Shown here: piece by piece, positions 10,290 to 21,722 of the stretch
Layout of the letters: every line of letters starts with the position of its first letter
How positions within the stretch are numbered: position 1 is the first letter of the stretch
From: Marsupella aquatica
Taxonomy: Eukaryota > Marchantiophyta
Direction: 5' to 3'
DNA length: 64,000 nt
Assembly (NCBI GenBank): GCA_973895155.1
Contig: OZ316895.1
Location: forward strand, 23,622,001 to 23,686,000
The notes under the pieces: generated by a model
The model's input: only the letters and a program-made list of their open reading frames with translations
Databases searched by the model: none
What the model was told of the DNA's origin: nothing
Translations under genes and position numbers: made by a program

Positions 10290-12694
10290 TGTCACCTACT
10301 TATCAAACGATTTATATGACAAATACGTATTTACTCCTACTAAAATCGTTTGTTATCGTATGACGGGAACGTGGAGGGACGCTATTAGGATTCTATTGCA
10401 TGTAAGATGAGTATGTTTGATTCCGCTCCCGGAAGTGTAATTTTTGATCAAGTCTACCGACTAACCTCTCTGCTTTTGATCAAGTCCCATGGACTACACC
10501 ACACATACTCATACTGGTCGTTGGTGGAGTGCTGTCACCACCCCTCCTATTCACATGGTTGACCAAATCGTGCAAGGATTCCTTAGACACTTCTTGGGGA
10601 AAGAACACAATCGTGAACTAGAAAAGGCAACACCACACCAAAACTTGAGGAATCAAACCAAATCCATATCTTTTGGCAAAACGTCATAACACATTGCAAG
10701 GACAACCCGGCCTCCTGCCGTCTGCCCAACTACTGCCTCACTGGGGCAAGTGCTACACCTCTACCTCACTACTCTAGCTTGATTCCCTCCTCTGGCTATG
10801 AGCTAACTTCCCTAAGCAAACACTAGACTGAGTTCCCCCCCGTTTCACTACGGGGCTCTCCCCTAAATACTGAAAAAAAAACACCAAAGCACCCCTCACG
10901 GAGTGGTAACAACGGCGGCAACCCTAGTGGCGCCGCCAAAAACATCTAAGAGATAAACTAACCTAAAGCGTGCGACACACACACGCTATGAAAAAGCCTA
11001 GCCCACTACGGTACCAACGGTGCCTTCGCTGGTACTAACATCTAATCCATAGTGCATGAAAAGCAAGGCCCTACATTAGTCTTCACCGGACTCACTTACT
11101 GAACTAGTGCTCCACCCCTGGAATCCTCACCTCCACTGGTAATGATGAGGGTGATGAAATGTTGGTACCGTGACCAGGGGATACGGTGGTACCATGCCAG
11201 TGGATACGGTGGCACCGTGACTAGCAGATACGGTGGCACCATGACCAGCTTGCGTTTCCCGTGATGACTTACGAGTCTCCCGTAACTGTTTCTCCAACAT
11301 CTTACTCTTCTCCTTCTCCTTCTCACTCACGGTGCCTTGGCTTGAGCCCCGTGAGTTGGTCTCCTTATCACTCTCCATTGGAGTGGATACCACTCCGCTA
11401 AACAAGGACTCACTTGAGTCCACCACCTCCTATCTTATCTATCTACCCTGCCTACCAGCCTCAATCCTCCTGATCGCCACCACCGGTTTGTTGAAAAAGG
11501 AGGGAGGCCTTATAATTGTCGAAACTAAAATTTTCTCAGAATTCACTTCTGCAAACATATATGAGGAGCCCTCCTCTTCCTGATCACGGCTCCGTAAATG
11601 GTGCACAAAACGGAGGTCAAACGGCCAAGATATGATCGTTTAACTTTTCACGGGGCACCGTCTCCCTCCGTTTCGCCCGTACAACACCAGGGGCCCTGGC
11701 TTTGAAAAACACGGATCACGGTATCCCCGTATGTGCTGCTACCTCCTCCTTCTCTTGCAAAGCTGGGACCTCCTGCCGTACGGCCTCAAAACTCCCGTAT
11801 TCTCAAAAAAATGCGATCTGTTGTATCTCCCTCGTCTTAGCTCCGTTTTGGCCGTGTGACACATCGTTGGATTCAGCTCGGCGAGCTCTTTCCAACAAGC
11901 CCATAGACTCCTGATTTTGAGATGGTCAAAAATCTGATGTTCGTACAACCAGGGTCCGTACACACGTTGAAAGCAAGCACAAGAGGGAAAGGGTTTAGGG
12001 TTTAGGTATGGATGGAAACCCCACAAGTGAGAATAGAGAAAAAGGGAAGGAAGAAAGCGTGAGGGCCCCTTCTACAGTGGGGAAAGGAAAGAGAGCAAAA
12101 ACAAAAAACATGTGAGGACCACACAAAGGGTGAAGGGGAACACAAGTGTAGGAACCCCTTCCTTCTAAGGGCCCTCCCACCATCACTACTCCAAGATTGT
12201 CTAGTTTGCCGTTTTACGGGCGTTGAGGTCCCTTGAGATGTCACTGTTTGATATAGACCTAAAATCAACTAGAGAACCTCAGTTTCGCATGGGGCTCATT
12301 GAGGGTTTCAAAATGAATCCAAACATGACCATAGTACTAGCGCAACAACGTCTATTTTAAGTTTCAACATTTTCTATATTTTGGTCATTCTTCCCGTCTA
12401 GCGCCTTACGTGGAGCCTCCGACCAGCCCCCACCCCTCCAAGATGCCCACACCTTGGCTCCAAGTCCTTGGGCTGCCTTGTGGCCTCCTTTTACACCCTC
12501 AATGGTTCCCTTGTCATCCATCTCCGCCGACACCCCTCTCTACTCCGGCCTCCGGTGTCACATCAATTTTTTAGAACTAACAAAAATTAAAAATTTTGAA
12601 AACCAAACACTTTTGCTACACCTACTTGCTTTCTATTCATATACGCAATTATAAGTCATCACTAACTTACTACCGGGTTTGGGGCCCTATCACA
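10290..12694. mobile_element. Nested 2.4-kb solo-LTR-like insertion in RNase H
   Basis: The RNase H coding sequence breaks at 12700 (minus strand, just after EIWTDAS) and resumes at about 10287. The intervening 2405 bp begins TGTCACC and ends CTATCACA, a TG…CA structure. It is flanked on both sides by the 5-bp direct repeat GGCAT (10285-10289 and 12695-12699). No gag or pol motif occurs inside, so a solo LTR of another LTR retrotransposon is the simplest reading. An imperfect repeat of about 24 bp (GGCACCRTGACC-AGATACGGT type) is present three to four times at 11164-11249. Confidence 0.8.
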
Positions 12695-12699
12695 GGCAT

Positions 12700-13695
12700 A
12701 ACACTTGCGTCTGTCCAAATCTCGAACAACTTCCCCATCTCAGGTAACTTTAGAACCGGCGGCATTATCATTAACCTCTTAAGTTCTAGGAATGCTAACT
12801 CGCAATCCTGTGTCCACACAAACACTTTGTTTTTCAACGTTAGTGCGTTTAGGGGCCTCGCGATCCTCGCATAGTCTTTCATGTATCTCTGATAGAACCC
12901 CGTAAATCCTAAGAAGGCTCTAACTTGCCTTACATTGGACGGGCGCTCCCATTCTTTGATCTCTTTAAGCTTGTCCTGACTAGGCGTAATCCCTTCCGGG
13001 GTAAAGGTATGGCCGAGGAACTGAATCTCGTTCATCGCAAACTCGCACAAGTTTTCTAGGTTTAGCAAAGAGACGAGCCTTACGAAGGCGAGAGAACACT
13101 TCTCTGAGCAACTGCTCATGTTCCTCCAACGTTTTCAAGTAGATTAGGATGTCATCAATAAAGACGACCACTCCTTGGTCCAACAAGTCATGAAAGATGG
13201 TATTCATCATCTTCATGAACGTTGCGGTTGCATTACACAACCGGAACGGCATAACCAAAAACTCAGGATCCAAACCTTGTGCGCATCGCGGTCTTATACT
13301 CGTCTCCCTTAACCATGCGGATCTGGTAATACCCAGACCGCAAATCCACCTTTGAAAACTTCTTAGCCCCGGAGAGGCAATCGAAGAGGTCATCCATATG
13401 AGGTAACGGGTACTTGTTCTTTACCGTCTGCTTATTGGGGGCCTGATAATCTGCGCACAATCTCAAAGTACCATCCTTTTGGACACAAATACGCAGGCGC
13501 CCCGTAAGGACTCTTACTAGGGCGAATGAACCCTTGGTCGATCAACTCTTCCAAGGCGTTTTTCAACATCATTCGCTCGTTTAGGTTCAAACGATAAGGA
13601 GCTTTAGCCTGAGGAGCCGATCCCGGCTCCAACTCAACTTGGTGATCCACTTCTCTCCGCGGGGGTAAACCTTTAGGTAGCTTATGCGCGAGCAC
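12700..13695 (-). pseudogene. gypsy pol: reverse transcriptase and start of RNase H, frameshifted
   Basis: The reverse transcriptase is recognisable in several frames on the minus strand. Landmarks in order are: the N-terminal linker ([20 protein letters not shown]), then [32 protein letters not shown], the catalytic FIDDILIY (YxDD-box equivalent), FLGHTFTPEGI, FLGFTGFYQRYM, and the first RNase H catalytic motif EIWTDAS. Frame changes occur near 13450, 13270 and 13050, so no full product can be made. The protease-RT linker lies between this and 14004. The nested insertion interrupts RNase H directly after EIWTDAS. Confidence 0.9.
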
Positions 13696-14003
13696 GTCGT
13701 TGAATTCCTCTAAAATTTCAGGAATTCAACCGCAGTCGGGCCCAACCTTAGCTGACTTGACATTTGGCTGCGACGTAGCCTCCTTAGTTGGGTGGAGATG
13801 AAAGAAGAAACATTCATGTCCACCCTTGAAGTCTTTCCATCATTGCTTCGCCGATACACACGGAGACATCCATGACACTTTACTTACTTTAAGAAATCTG
13901 TCTTTATTTTGGTAATTTCGTGTACAATGATGGGCTCACTGCCCTTATTGGGAAAATGGAGCACCTCACCCCCCGGTTTCAAGGTAACATTGTGCTTTCT
14001 GAT
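13696..14003 (-). other. Protease-RT linker region, no intact frame
   Basis: This stretch lies between the aspartic protease and reverse transcriptase segments of the gypsy element. It is expected to hold the end of the protease and the linker, but stops break all frames and I recognise no motif. Confidence 0.5.
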
Positions 14004-14851
14004 TTAACCTACCGACAAAATGAATTCTACGGCTAGACAGTCTAGAACATAGAACATCTCCTGACTAACAAAATTTTGTTGTTCGCCTATGACCTCTACC
14101 CGAAGTCTATGCACTACTCTCGACACTATCCCCTTCGTGTCGTTGGTGAACTTGCACACTAACGGTTGTAACAACTCTTGCACGTCCACCCCAAGACGAG
14201 CTGCCGCCTGCCCACTTGTGAAGCAGGCGGTCGCGCCTGTATCCATCAAAGCAACACCCAGATTACCGTTAGAAGTGACATTCACAAAAATCAGTTTTTC
14301 AGGATCCATTGTCTTAACTTTAGGTATCTTCTCTCGCAACAACACCCTCTCTCCGTCAGGGACATCCCCTACAGGGACCTTGTCAACTACTAAGGGTTCG
14401 GTTAGAGCGATACTTACCTTAATGCTCTTCTGCCCTCCACCATCTCCGTTTGGTTTGCCACCTTTCGTGGAACAATCCTTACTTTGATGACCCATGGCAC
14501 CACATGTGAAGCACAAACCTTCAGCCCGCCTCTCTCCATGGTTGCCTGCTGCTTTGCTTTCTGTGCCGATGAGGCTCCTTTCTTTAAGTTGACGGCTTTC
14601 CGGTTTCGCTTAGCTTCTCCATTCTGGGGCTGGGGTTCCGAACCACCGGCCCCCACCCCCTCAGGTTGCTTACGCTTATTCCAGGGACCTTTTGCTTTCC
14701 CAGCTTCCCCCTCGGATCCCTTGCCACCCACCTTCGCCAAGTCCGGTCGATTATTCACCAACGTAGTGGCCTTGTCGAAGGCGTCAAAAAGCGTTTTGAA
14801 CTCATGACGCTTTTCCTGCAACTTTTCCTTGAGCAACGGCGGGAGCTTCAC
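14004..14851 (-). pseudogene. gypsy gag C-terminus (zinc knuckle) and aspartic protease
   Basis: Two overlapping minus-strand frames cover the nucleocapsid and protease. The upstream frame (14851-14414) is a basic, Gly/Lys-rich linker. The downstream frame (14516-14004) opens with a CCHC zinc knuckle, CFTCGAMGHQSKDC (C-X2-C-X4-H-X4-C). It then reaches the retroviral-type aspartic protease active site as ALMDTGATACF. The frame change between them means the encoded polyprotein is broken. The protease ends near 14004, before the expected C-terminal flap-side residues. Confidence 0.85.
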
Positions 14852-14866
14852 GATAAAGTTGTGAAG

Positions 14867-15972
14867 CTATGTATGCAGGGTCTCTTGTCCCGCCGGGATA
14901 CACGCCAACTGATTTTGGTAATAAGTGATGAACTTTTGGATATCACCCCTGAAGCTCATCTCCGTTACACATTTTTGAGCGTGCCGCTCCGGGTACGTAG
15001 TGGTGACATGAGCACGGAGACCCTCAACCAGGTTTTCCCAAGTGAACGGCAAGGAGGAGTCCTCTCGCGACTTCTTCCATGACTTGTACCAAGTCAAGGC
15101 ATAGTCCTTCAGGTAAGGAGCGGCTGCGGTAGCCCAAGTGGAACGCTCAACGCATGCTTGGAGATGAATCTCCATCGTGGAGAGCCAACTCAGGAACTTT
15201 TGTCCACTTTGTTTGTAGGCCCCGTCGTAAGTTGGAGGAGTCGGTAGCTGGTTCACTTGGAACCTACTCCGTCCAACTACCATTCCCTCTCGGGATGCGA
15301 CGCACTCTGACTACCCAGACTAAGTAAGTACTTAATCTGGGCCCCCTTGTTGTGTTCCAAATGCTCATAGATGAGTCGTTGGTCTTGAGTCAACGGACCC
15401 AGATCGTCGTCAGCGGCCGGGCCCTTGCGGTTTGTACGAGGACGGTCCTCCAACTGTCTTTCCTTTGCGGGCCGCCTGTCCTTAGGTTCTCTTATGGATT
15501 TTGGTGATACCCCCCATGTCTTGCGAGCACCATGACCTCCCGGGACTGAGGTATCACCCGCGTCATCCTGGTTCTGCTTGGTCAAATTATCCACGATGAT
15601 GTTTGGCTCGACATCATCCTCTGGCTCGACATTCAACCCTCTCAAGGCTGGGATCAGCTCCTCCTCTAGGTCCTGACCCTCTTCCTCTGTTTCGGCTTCA
15701 ACCTCGTCGTTGCTTCCTTCTGCGTCGGAGTCGTCGTCATCCGACCCATCCTCTGAAGTATCAGCCACCTCCTTCCCTTTAAGGTGACGGCGCTCTGCAC
15801 TTGACGTGTTTGCCGTAGCGGTCAACGATTCGGCCGTTGTGTCTTCTTCGTCCTGCTTATAACGTTTGTCTAGGGAAGTTGACCCGTCCTCCTTCTGTTC
15901 ATCTTGGACTTGGGCTCTCCCCTTGGTGGGGGGAGCCTGTTTGCCACTCTTTGATTGAGTGTTTTTAGCCAT
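14867..15972 (-). pseudogene. gypsy gag N-terminal and capsid region, frameshifted
   Basis: An ATG at 15972 opens a 231-codon frame. It encodes a basic N-terminus, a strongly acidic middle (runs of Asp/Glu, codons about 80-130), and a helix-prone end with LTQDQRLIYEHLEH. It stops at 15277. The capsid-like part (retrotransposon gag family: FLSWLSTMEIHLQACV; YLKDYALTWYKSWKK; ENLVEGLRAHVTTTYPE) continues in another frame at 15283-14867. That frame ends in a stop shortly before the 14851 frame. The pattern is a single gag gene broken by at least one frameshift and one stop. Confidence 0.8.
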
Positions 15973-16071
15973 GTTCCCAGTGACCGAATCTGCCCGCAAT
16001 CGACCCACCGGGCACGTTGAAGCACTAAGTCCCCGCAAAAATCCGCTAAGATTTTTGGATTCCGACTTAGG

Positions 16072-16316
16072 CTCGGGGGGGTCACTTCCATGGAAGTGGC
16101 ATATCATGTGCGACGAAGTATAGGGCCATTTAAATGGTTTTGGCAGAAGACTTATTAAGTCTTCTATGGAAATATAGGGTTGTTTAATTGCAAAATGCAT
16201 ATGTGTCATCACATGATTGGTGCAGTACAACTTTCTAGAAAGTGACTTAGGGGGGTCATAAATGACCCAAACCGTCGCACGTGATGTATGACCCTTCATA
16301 TAGTGACCCCCCCGAG
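16072..16316. mobile_element. MITE-like TIR element, family 1, member B
   Basis: This 245-bp element sits in the gypsy leader between the PBS and gag. Its ends are CTCGGGGGGGTCACT and, inverted on the right, the same 15 bases. The inner inverted block is CATGTGCGACG on the left and CGTCGCACGTG on the right. Flanks are GACTTAGG (16064-16071) and GACTTAGC (16317-16324), a 7-of-8 match to a target duplication. Its structure matches members A and C. Confidence 0.8.
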
Positions 16317-16356
16317 GACTTAGCACAACCCCGACCCGGTGTCTATGCCAGCAATC

Positions 16357-16368
16357 GCTCTGATACCA
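16357..16368 (-). promoter_or_regulatory. Primer binding site, initiator Met tRNA type
   Basis: On the minus strand the sequence is TGGTATCAGAGC. This is complementary to the 3' end of the plant initiator methionine tRNA, the usual primer for many plant gypsy and copia elements. It directly follows the LTR edge at 16369/16370 and fixes the inner boundary of the 5' LTR and the minus-strand orientation. Confidence 0.9.
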
Positions 16369-17869
16369 CAAGTGGTGGACCTCGCCACCCAGCGCCCTCA
16401 CCAATCCTAGCACTCACGTCTAAGTGCCCTTGGTGTCCGAACGCCTCCACATAATACCTCGAGCAAGCACCCAAGTGCCTCTTGCACCACCAGCGGCCCC
16501 TCCCATACAAAGCCACACTTGCTCACCTACACGACCGCTACTCAACGATCCTCACTATTTGCACAAGCAACCAAGCACCTCGGTAAGTAACCCCTCAGGA
16601 TCTAGAACTCGCCAAGTCTAGTATCCTAACTCAAGCTCAACAGACGTTGGTATATAGGTCAGCGATAGGTCCTCTCGATGCCATAAGCCGGAACCACAAC
16701 CCACGCCCACTGTTCGTCCAGAACAGCTCCTTCCTTGGGCGCGGCCCGAGTTCCCCCTCGTACCTATCCATCACCAACTGACCGCCCTGACCCCAGGACA
16801 TGCTCATGGCCCAAATAGCGTAGCTTGTCCCAAAGCTTGTCCTAAGCTTGTCCCAACACGCCGGGACCAGAACGGCCCCGACTCTAGCACTCGCTTCTGG
16901 TTCGCCCCACTGGTGGTCTAGGGGCCGAGCACCCTTGGAACTTAGCCTCCACACCTACTTGGCCTTGCCTCCCCAACGCAAGCTCCCTTGGGAGACTGAA
17001 CGCGGCTTGGCTGCTGTTCGGCAGGATTTGGCAAGCGGGCGAGCTAACACCCGCAAACCATGAGAACCCACGGCATCCCCAGACCCAGCTGAGATCAGGA
17101 GGACGTAGCCCTCCTCAAGATCTTTCCAACGCACCCAAGAAGTCCTTCAACGGACTTCCCGTTGGGAAGATATCGCCATTTCTGTTTGGCGGTTTCCCTT
17201 AGTGTCGCGACCGCCGCGGCTCACGACTTCGGCTCGGCCTCAGCCCCCAAGGAGACACCACTCCCCTCATATATGCTTCTGGAGACTTGCCACCCCCGGA
17301 CCAGCTTTGGTCCCTAAACATTTGGCTCCCAACCCAGATCCCATCGCGCATAATGGGTGCGTCACCAACTGGCAACACCCATAACTTTCTTGATAGGCAT
17401 CCGCAAGCGGAGTGCCTTAGCCTGTTGTGACCAGGCCGACCCAGTGCTCATGCCTAGGCCCTCAGGTTTGATTGCCGCTCGAGGCCCCCGACCGGCCCAA
17501 CCCGGATCGGGCCACAACTTGTGCCCCAAGCGTCCGTTGCCAATGGCGTCAACTCCATTGGCCTTGGGCCCAAGAGGAGCTCACTCCTAAGCCCTCAGAA
17601 CTCAAAGTCCATCCGACAGTCCGGACGGCCATCCTTGAGCCCGGTCCATTTCCCCTTGACCCGACCAGCCATAGGCTATTCCAAGTCCTTAGTGTGTGTC
17701 CCCAACTTGGCCCCTTGCCTCGCCAGTGCCACGTCTCGTTGCCCACAAGTCTCCCCATGCTAAGTCCTCCCCGGATGGCCTATCCGGGCCTGGACCATAA
17801 GGGAGCTTGGCGTCGGAGTCAGCGATGCCGGAGCTAAGTGTTAAGGTAGTCGAGTTCCGCGACTGAACA
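16369..17869 (-). repeat. 5' LTR of the gypsy element (about 1.5 kb)
   Basis: The inner edge is fixed by the PBS. The first 519 bp match the left LTR at 8391-8909. The outer edge is inferred from the CA at 17868-17869. It is supported by two dispersed remnants of this outer segment, in opposite orientation, near 31683-31790 and 44620-44710. Their similarity starts close to the same point. No long coding frame is supported. Confidence 0.65.
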
Positions 17870-19448
17870 TATTCCTTTGGAGGAGGACATTGCTGAGCAA
17901 TGCTTCGGATGCAGAAGATGAAGAATTTTTTTGCGATGATGCTCCAAATACTTGTGACTTTAGGAGCAAACATCACTATGGATGAGGTAGACTTCCAAGT
18001 ATGAGTCCTCTCCTTCCACCATTCTAGTATGCAAAGTTAATTTTTTTTGTAATTATAAACAAAAGGGAAAATGTTTAACCACCAAGTTTGTGAGTTTCTT
18101 GTACCAGGAGCCGTCCATTGTCCTTGACTCTCGATCTACAAGACCGGCTTCAACCGGTGACCCTTTGCCTTATCTGGTTCGTGACTCTCAGCCTACAGGA
18201 CCTCCAGACACACAACCAACTCGTAGAGTAGCACCTTGTCTTCCAGCTACCGTTGCATTTTTGATCGCAACCTGGTGGCTACTTTTGTGGACAGGCTACT
18301 ACCTCGATGTCATATACATGGATTTTTGAGAACTCCGAGAGTTGAGCATGTGACTGACTTGCATCAACTTTGGTAAATTCACATTGGTTGTGGAGAGATT
18401 GGTCATGGTTGGACTTTTATTACCTGGGAGGTCTTCTCCTATGATTACCTCCTAGTTGTATCATTCCACCCTTTGTGCATGTCTCATCTACACTTACTTG
18501 GTTGTTGTTGCAACACATATTCGCTTACATGTTCCTTTCATCAGGTTCAAAAATTGTGAGGCAAAAACTAGGCACGATTGCGTGATGGGCGATGACTCGA
18601 CGTTCAAATTTGAAGTGAGTGTGCATATAGACAGGAACATCACGCAGGGCGTTTCAGAATCAACTTGATGTTGTGTCTAGATTGCAGCACTTTGTCATGG
18701 GCCATAAAAAAAACTCAATGGGCAACAATAACCTAAATCATTCAAAGGGAGCCACAACACAAGTTTTGGGCACTAAGTCAGTCCCGCTGAATGAAGTCCC
18801 GGCCCTATATTTGAGACCCCCTAGTGGCTTGCAAATTTGTTGATAGCTGCAGGTATGAAATCCGGTGTAAATGCGCGCCTCTCACCTTTTGGCTCATCTC
18901 CCAAAAGTTTGGAAACAAACCAAATTACAGGGAATGAATATCCATGGAACATCTCTCACCAGCCCCCTTTCAGTCCCATACTCACACGCGTCAATCCTGC
19001 ACACGTCCGCTTGGGTCCAGTTCCTAAATGTATATCAGAGTCGTGTTCGGAAGGTTTTAATTCCTCGGAAAAGCGACGGTCAAGATGAGACGATGCTGAG
19101 GATCTTCCTCCATAGCGGATCGTGTCCGTCGATCGAAGTTTTTAGGTCTATTTTCGACCTTGTGAATTATTCCGTGAACGCGATTGGCGGAGTAGAGCGC
19201 AACGGTGGACAGGGACAGGTCGAGGCAAAGCAAAGGCCACTCAACCAAATCTGGACCTTATCCTCTTTTCGTCACCAACAATCTGTCTCGACCCACAATC
19301 GGATTTCACTCTGCTCCTCCCGTTTCGTGTGATTCATCGATCGCCCACTTCGTCAATCACACTCTTGCGCCGTGTCTGAGTGTCTGAATTCCATCGCATT
19401 CGCCTCTGCTGTTCAGATTTCTGCTAGCATTTTGCCTCTTCTGGAGCT
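17870..19448. other. Rest of the Harbinger-like region and psbTn upstream region
   Basis: 17870-18799 contains no recognisable coding motif; it would be the right arm of the Harbinger-like element. From about 18830 the sequence is unique and leads to psbTn. A CCTTATC (19256-19262) is the reverse of the GATAAG I-box often found in light-regulated plant promoters, but a single short site carries little weight. No clear TATA box stands out. Confidence 0.4.
18800..18821 (-). repeat. Possible right terminal inverted repeat of the Harbinger-like element
   Basis: This is the reverse complement of the sequence at 3778-3799, 22 bases with no mismatch. See the left copy for what it may bound. Confidence 0.4.
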
Positions 19449-20789
19449 ATGGCGTCGCTTGCAGTGTCATCGTCCGTCAACGTCGCAGCTGCGGCTTCGT
19501 CCTTCACCGGTGCCCGTGTCTCGTCCGCTTCCCGCAATGCCGCCGTCACCGTGAAGGTAAGCTTGCGGAAGAGGCGTTTCTTGAGTTGTGTGATTGGAGT
19601 GATTCAATTCTGTGAAATGAGCTGAATAAACGCGCGTTTCGAGTGCGAGACTCGAAAATTGACCTTCTGTTGGGTTACACCAATTTTTGTGGTGCAAAGC
19701 GTGGAGTAGAGGTGCCCTGATCACGGGCTTGAGCCAATTCTGTCACAAGATGGTGCGCGGATTTTGGGTTTTGCTTTGCCTGCTGGACAACTTGTTTGGT
19801 CATCTAGTCAAGTCTTTAAGACATGGACCGACTGGGAATAATCATGTTGTCGCGTGATCGAACTTGAGAAGTCTTCGTTTCGGTGACGTATGAGTATCTT
19901 CCATAGTTCTTCGATTCTGGAGCGTACGACTGTTTGGGGAAATTGTTTAGAGTTCTGCTTTGCTGTGTTTCGGGACTGACGGAGAGCTCTTGAGAAATGT
20001 CCTGGATGGCTGTGTATTGTGTGCTGCCGCGTATTCCTTAGCGTGAAGGCTCGCTGAGTCAATCCAGGTCTCGTAGCAAACGTTTAGACGCGTACAACTG
20101 TGCGTTGATTGCTACGGTCAGGTGCGACCCGCGTGGAAAGGGAACCTGCAATGAACAGGATTTTGTGAACGTAACCTAGGGATTGTTTGAATGTGAATCT
20201 CGAGGACAGAAATCTGTCCGCTTGTATACGCTTCTTTGTTCCACTTGTCCCTCGCATGTAACCTGCATGGTGAGTTGCTGGAGATTTGTGTATAGGAGTG
20301 ATTCTTGGAATCTGTTACAATGAAGTCATTCTTTGAAATGTTAGATTTTATGATGCATATCCTAGGCACGGTTGCACGCCTACTCTCTCGTACCTGTTGT
20401 CAAGGAATAACGAGGAAGCAATGTGTACTCGTGAATTGCAGTTCAAGGAACGGAACGCCTGATTCGATGGTAAAATTCTTTGGACACAGTTCGCGAGAGA
20501 CGTGACAATCACGATTCTGAAGCCGTCTTTTGTGGTGCTTTCTGTGCAGATGGCACCAGTCAGGGCCCAGGCCAAATCCGATGCCGAAGTGGTGCAGAGG
20601 AGAGCTTTGGTTGCCGGTGCAGCTGCCGCAGCGCTCGCCCTCATTAGCTCCGCTCCAGCGTTCGCCGGAGGCGTCGATGCCCCTGCGGAGAAAGGCATTG
20701 TTGGGCCGAAGCCCGGAAGCAAGGAGGCTTTGAGGAAATTCCGTAACATCTGCGTCTCCCAGCCCACTGCCTCCATCTGCCACGGTTGA
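19449..20789 (+). CDS. psbTn: Photosystem II 5 kDa protein PsbTn (nuclear-encoded PsbT), chloroplast lumen
   Basis: Two exons, 19449-19556 and 20550-20789, joined in phase by a GT-AG intron of 993 bp, give 115 residues. Residues 1 to about 45 are a Ser/Ala-rich, acid-poor stroma-targeting transit peptide. A lumen-targeting segment follows: twin arginine in VQRRALVAG, a hydrophobic Ala/Leu stretch, and a cleavage site after SAPAFA, suggesting Tat-type export. The mature protein is about 40 residues and ends NICVSQPTASICHG. Its two cysteines, with the C-V-x-x-P-T-A-x-I-C spacing, are the hallmark of the 5-kDa PSII subunit. PsbTn is a small lumenal subunit of plant photosystem II. The mature part is somewhat longer at its N-terminus than the roughly 28 residues I recall from angiosperms. 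The start is the first ATG giving a transit peptide. Confidence 0.92.
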
Positions 20790-21722
20790 ATTTAGACAGA
20801 CAGCTAGCTGCTACAGTATAGTACATGGTGTGCTAGACTAAACCCTGTAATGTAATCTAATCTAATCTAATCGATTCGTGTAGTCTTGTAATTTTGCTCC
20901 AAGCGGACAAGGTCTATGCAAACCACTTGTCGATAAATTTGACGAAACTGTGAATGATCATCACTTCCCGTGTAAACATGTTGTAAAATTTTACAGTTGC
21001 CGAGCATGAGGCATTAAGTGATCGCCGATTGTAAGCTGCGTGCATTTCTTTTTGGTGAAGTCTGCCACTGTATGTCATTGACCGCACGTAGTAAGTATCC
21101 CCAGTTTGAGCTCCCGTTCTCAATCGCGCTCCAATTCGTACCTTCCCCCGATCTTACTTCTTAGTACGTCATAAACCTCACTTCGTCGAGAACTTTGCTA
21201 GAAACTTGACGTAAACGTCAATCGATGAAGGGAAGTGAACTGCAACTTGAATAAAACCCAGATCTCTAGATGTACCACTGCCTAAATTCTTTTACCATTC
21301 AACCATACTACTTTGAGGCTCAAGAAAGTTGCTAGTTTGCTTGCAGCCGGACCTTTCAATTAATCAAACCCGAACTGAAAGTTGATTGAAGTGTGGATGG
21401 GAACAAAAGAAAATGAATGCTTTGCGACAGGTGGAGCGAGGAGTTCCTTTCCACTCTCGTGACACAGCTTTGAAATGCTAGGGAGAAAACCACGCTAACT
21501 AATTGCCTATGATGTCAAGTCCAGACCATGTCCAGAGCCGTATATAGTAAACATCAGGTCGCCAAGAATTTTGCAATGAAAATGAAATCTCCTGCGAGGG
21601 ATTTCCCTTCGAATTGCACTGCCACGCCACCATGGAAGCAGCAAGTTCAAGGTGAACTCGGTCAAAATTGGTTGCCGATCTGGGCTGATAGATCTTTGCA
21701 CGCGTCTATCTGAATTCCTTGG
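20790..21722. other. Intergenic region between psbTn and ASHR1 (convergent)
   Basis: The two genes converge here, so this holds both 3' UTRs. TCTAA-type tandem units (20853-20872) follow the psbTn stop. Short frames (for example 20914-21123 and 21507-21713) have no features of real genes. Confidence 0.5.

Larger units (their letters stand above)
8390..17869 (-). mobile_element. Ty3/gypsy LTR retrotransposon, degenerate, with internal deletion and nested insertion
   Basis: On the minus strand the order is LTR, PBS, gag, zinc knuckle, protease, reverse transcriptase, RNase H, integrase, LTR. The integrase-last order defines the Ty3/gypsy superfamily. Direct repeats at 8391-8909 and 16370-16888 mark the LTRs. 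The right (5') LTR continues to about 17869, where it ends in CA on the plus strand, so it is about 1.5 kb. The left (3') LTR has lost about 1 kb together with the integrase C-terminus. Stops and frameshifts interrupt every domain. No matching target duplication is visible at the outer ends, so the outer limits are approximate. Confidence 0.9.

Noticed and set aside
14089-14807. Long plus-strand frames opposite gag/protease
   Set aside because: They are antisense to recognised retrotransposon coding sequence and have no domains.
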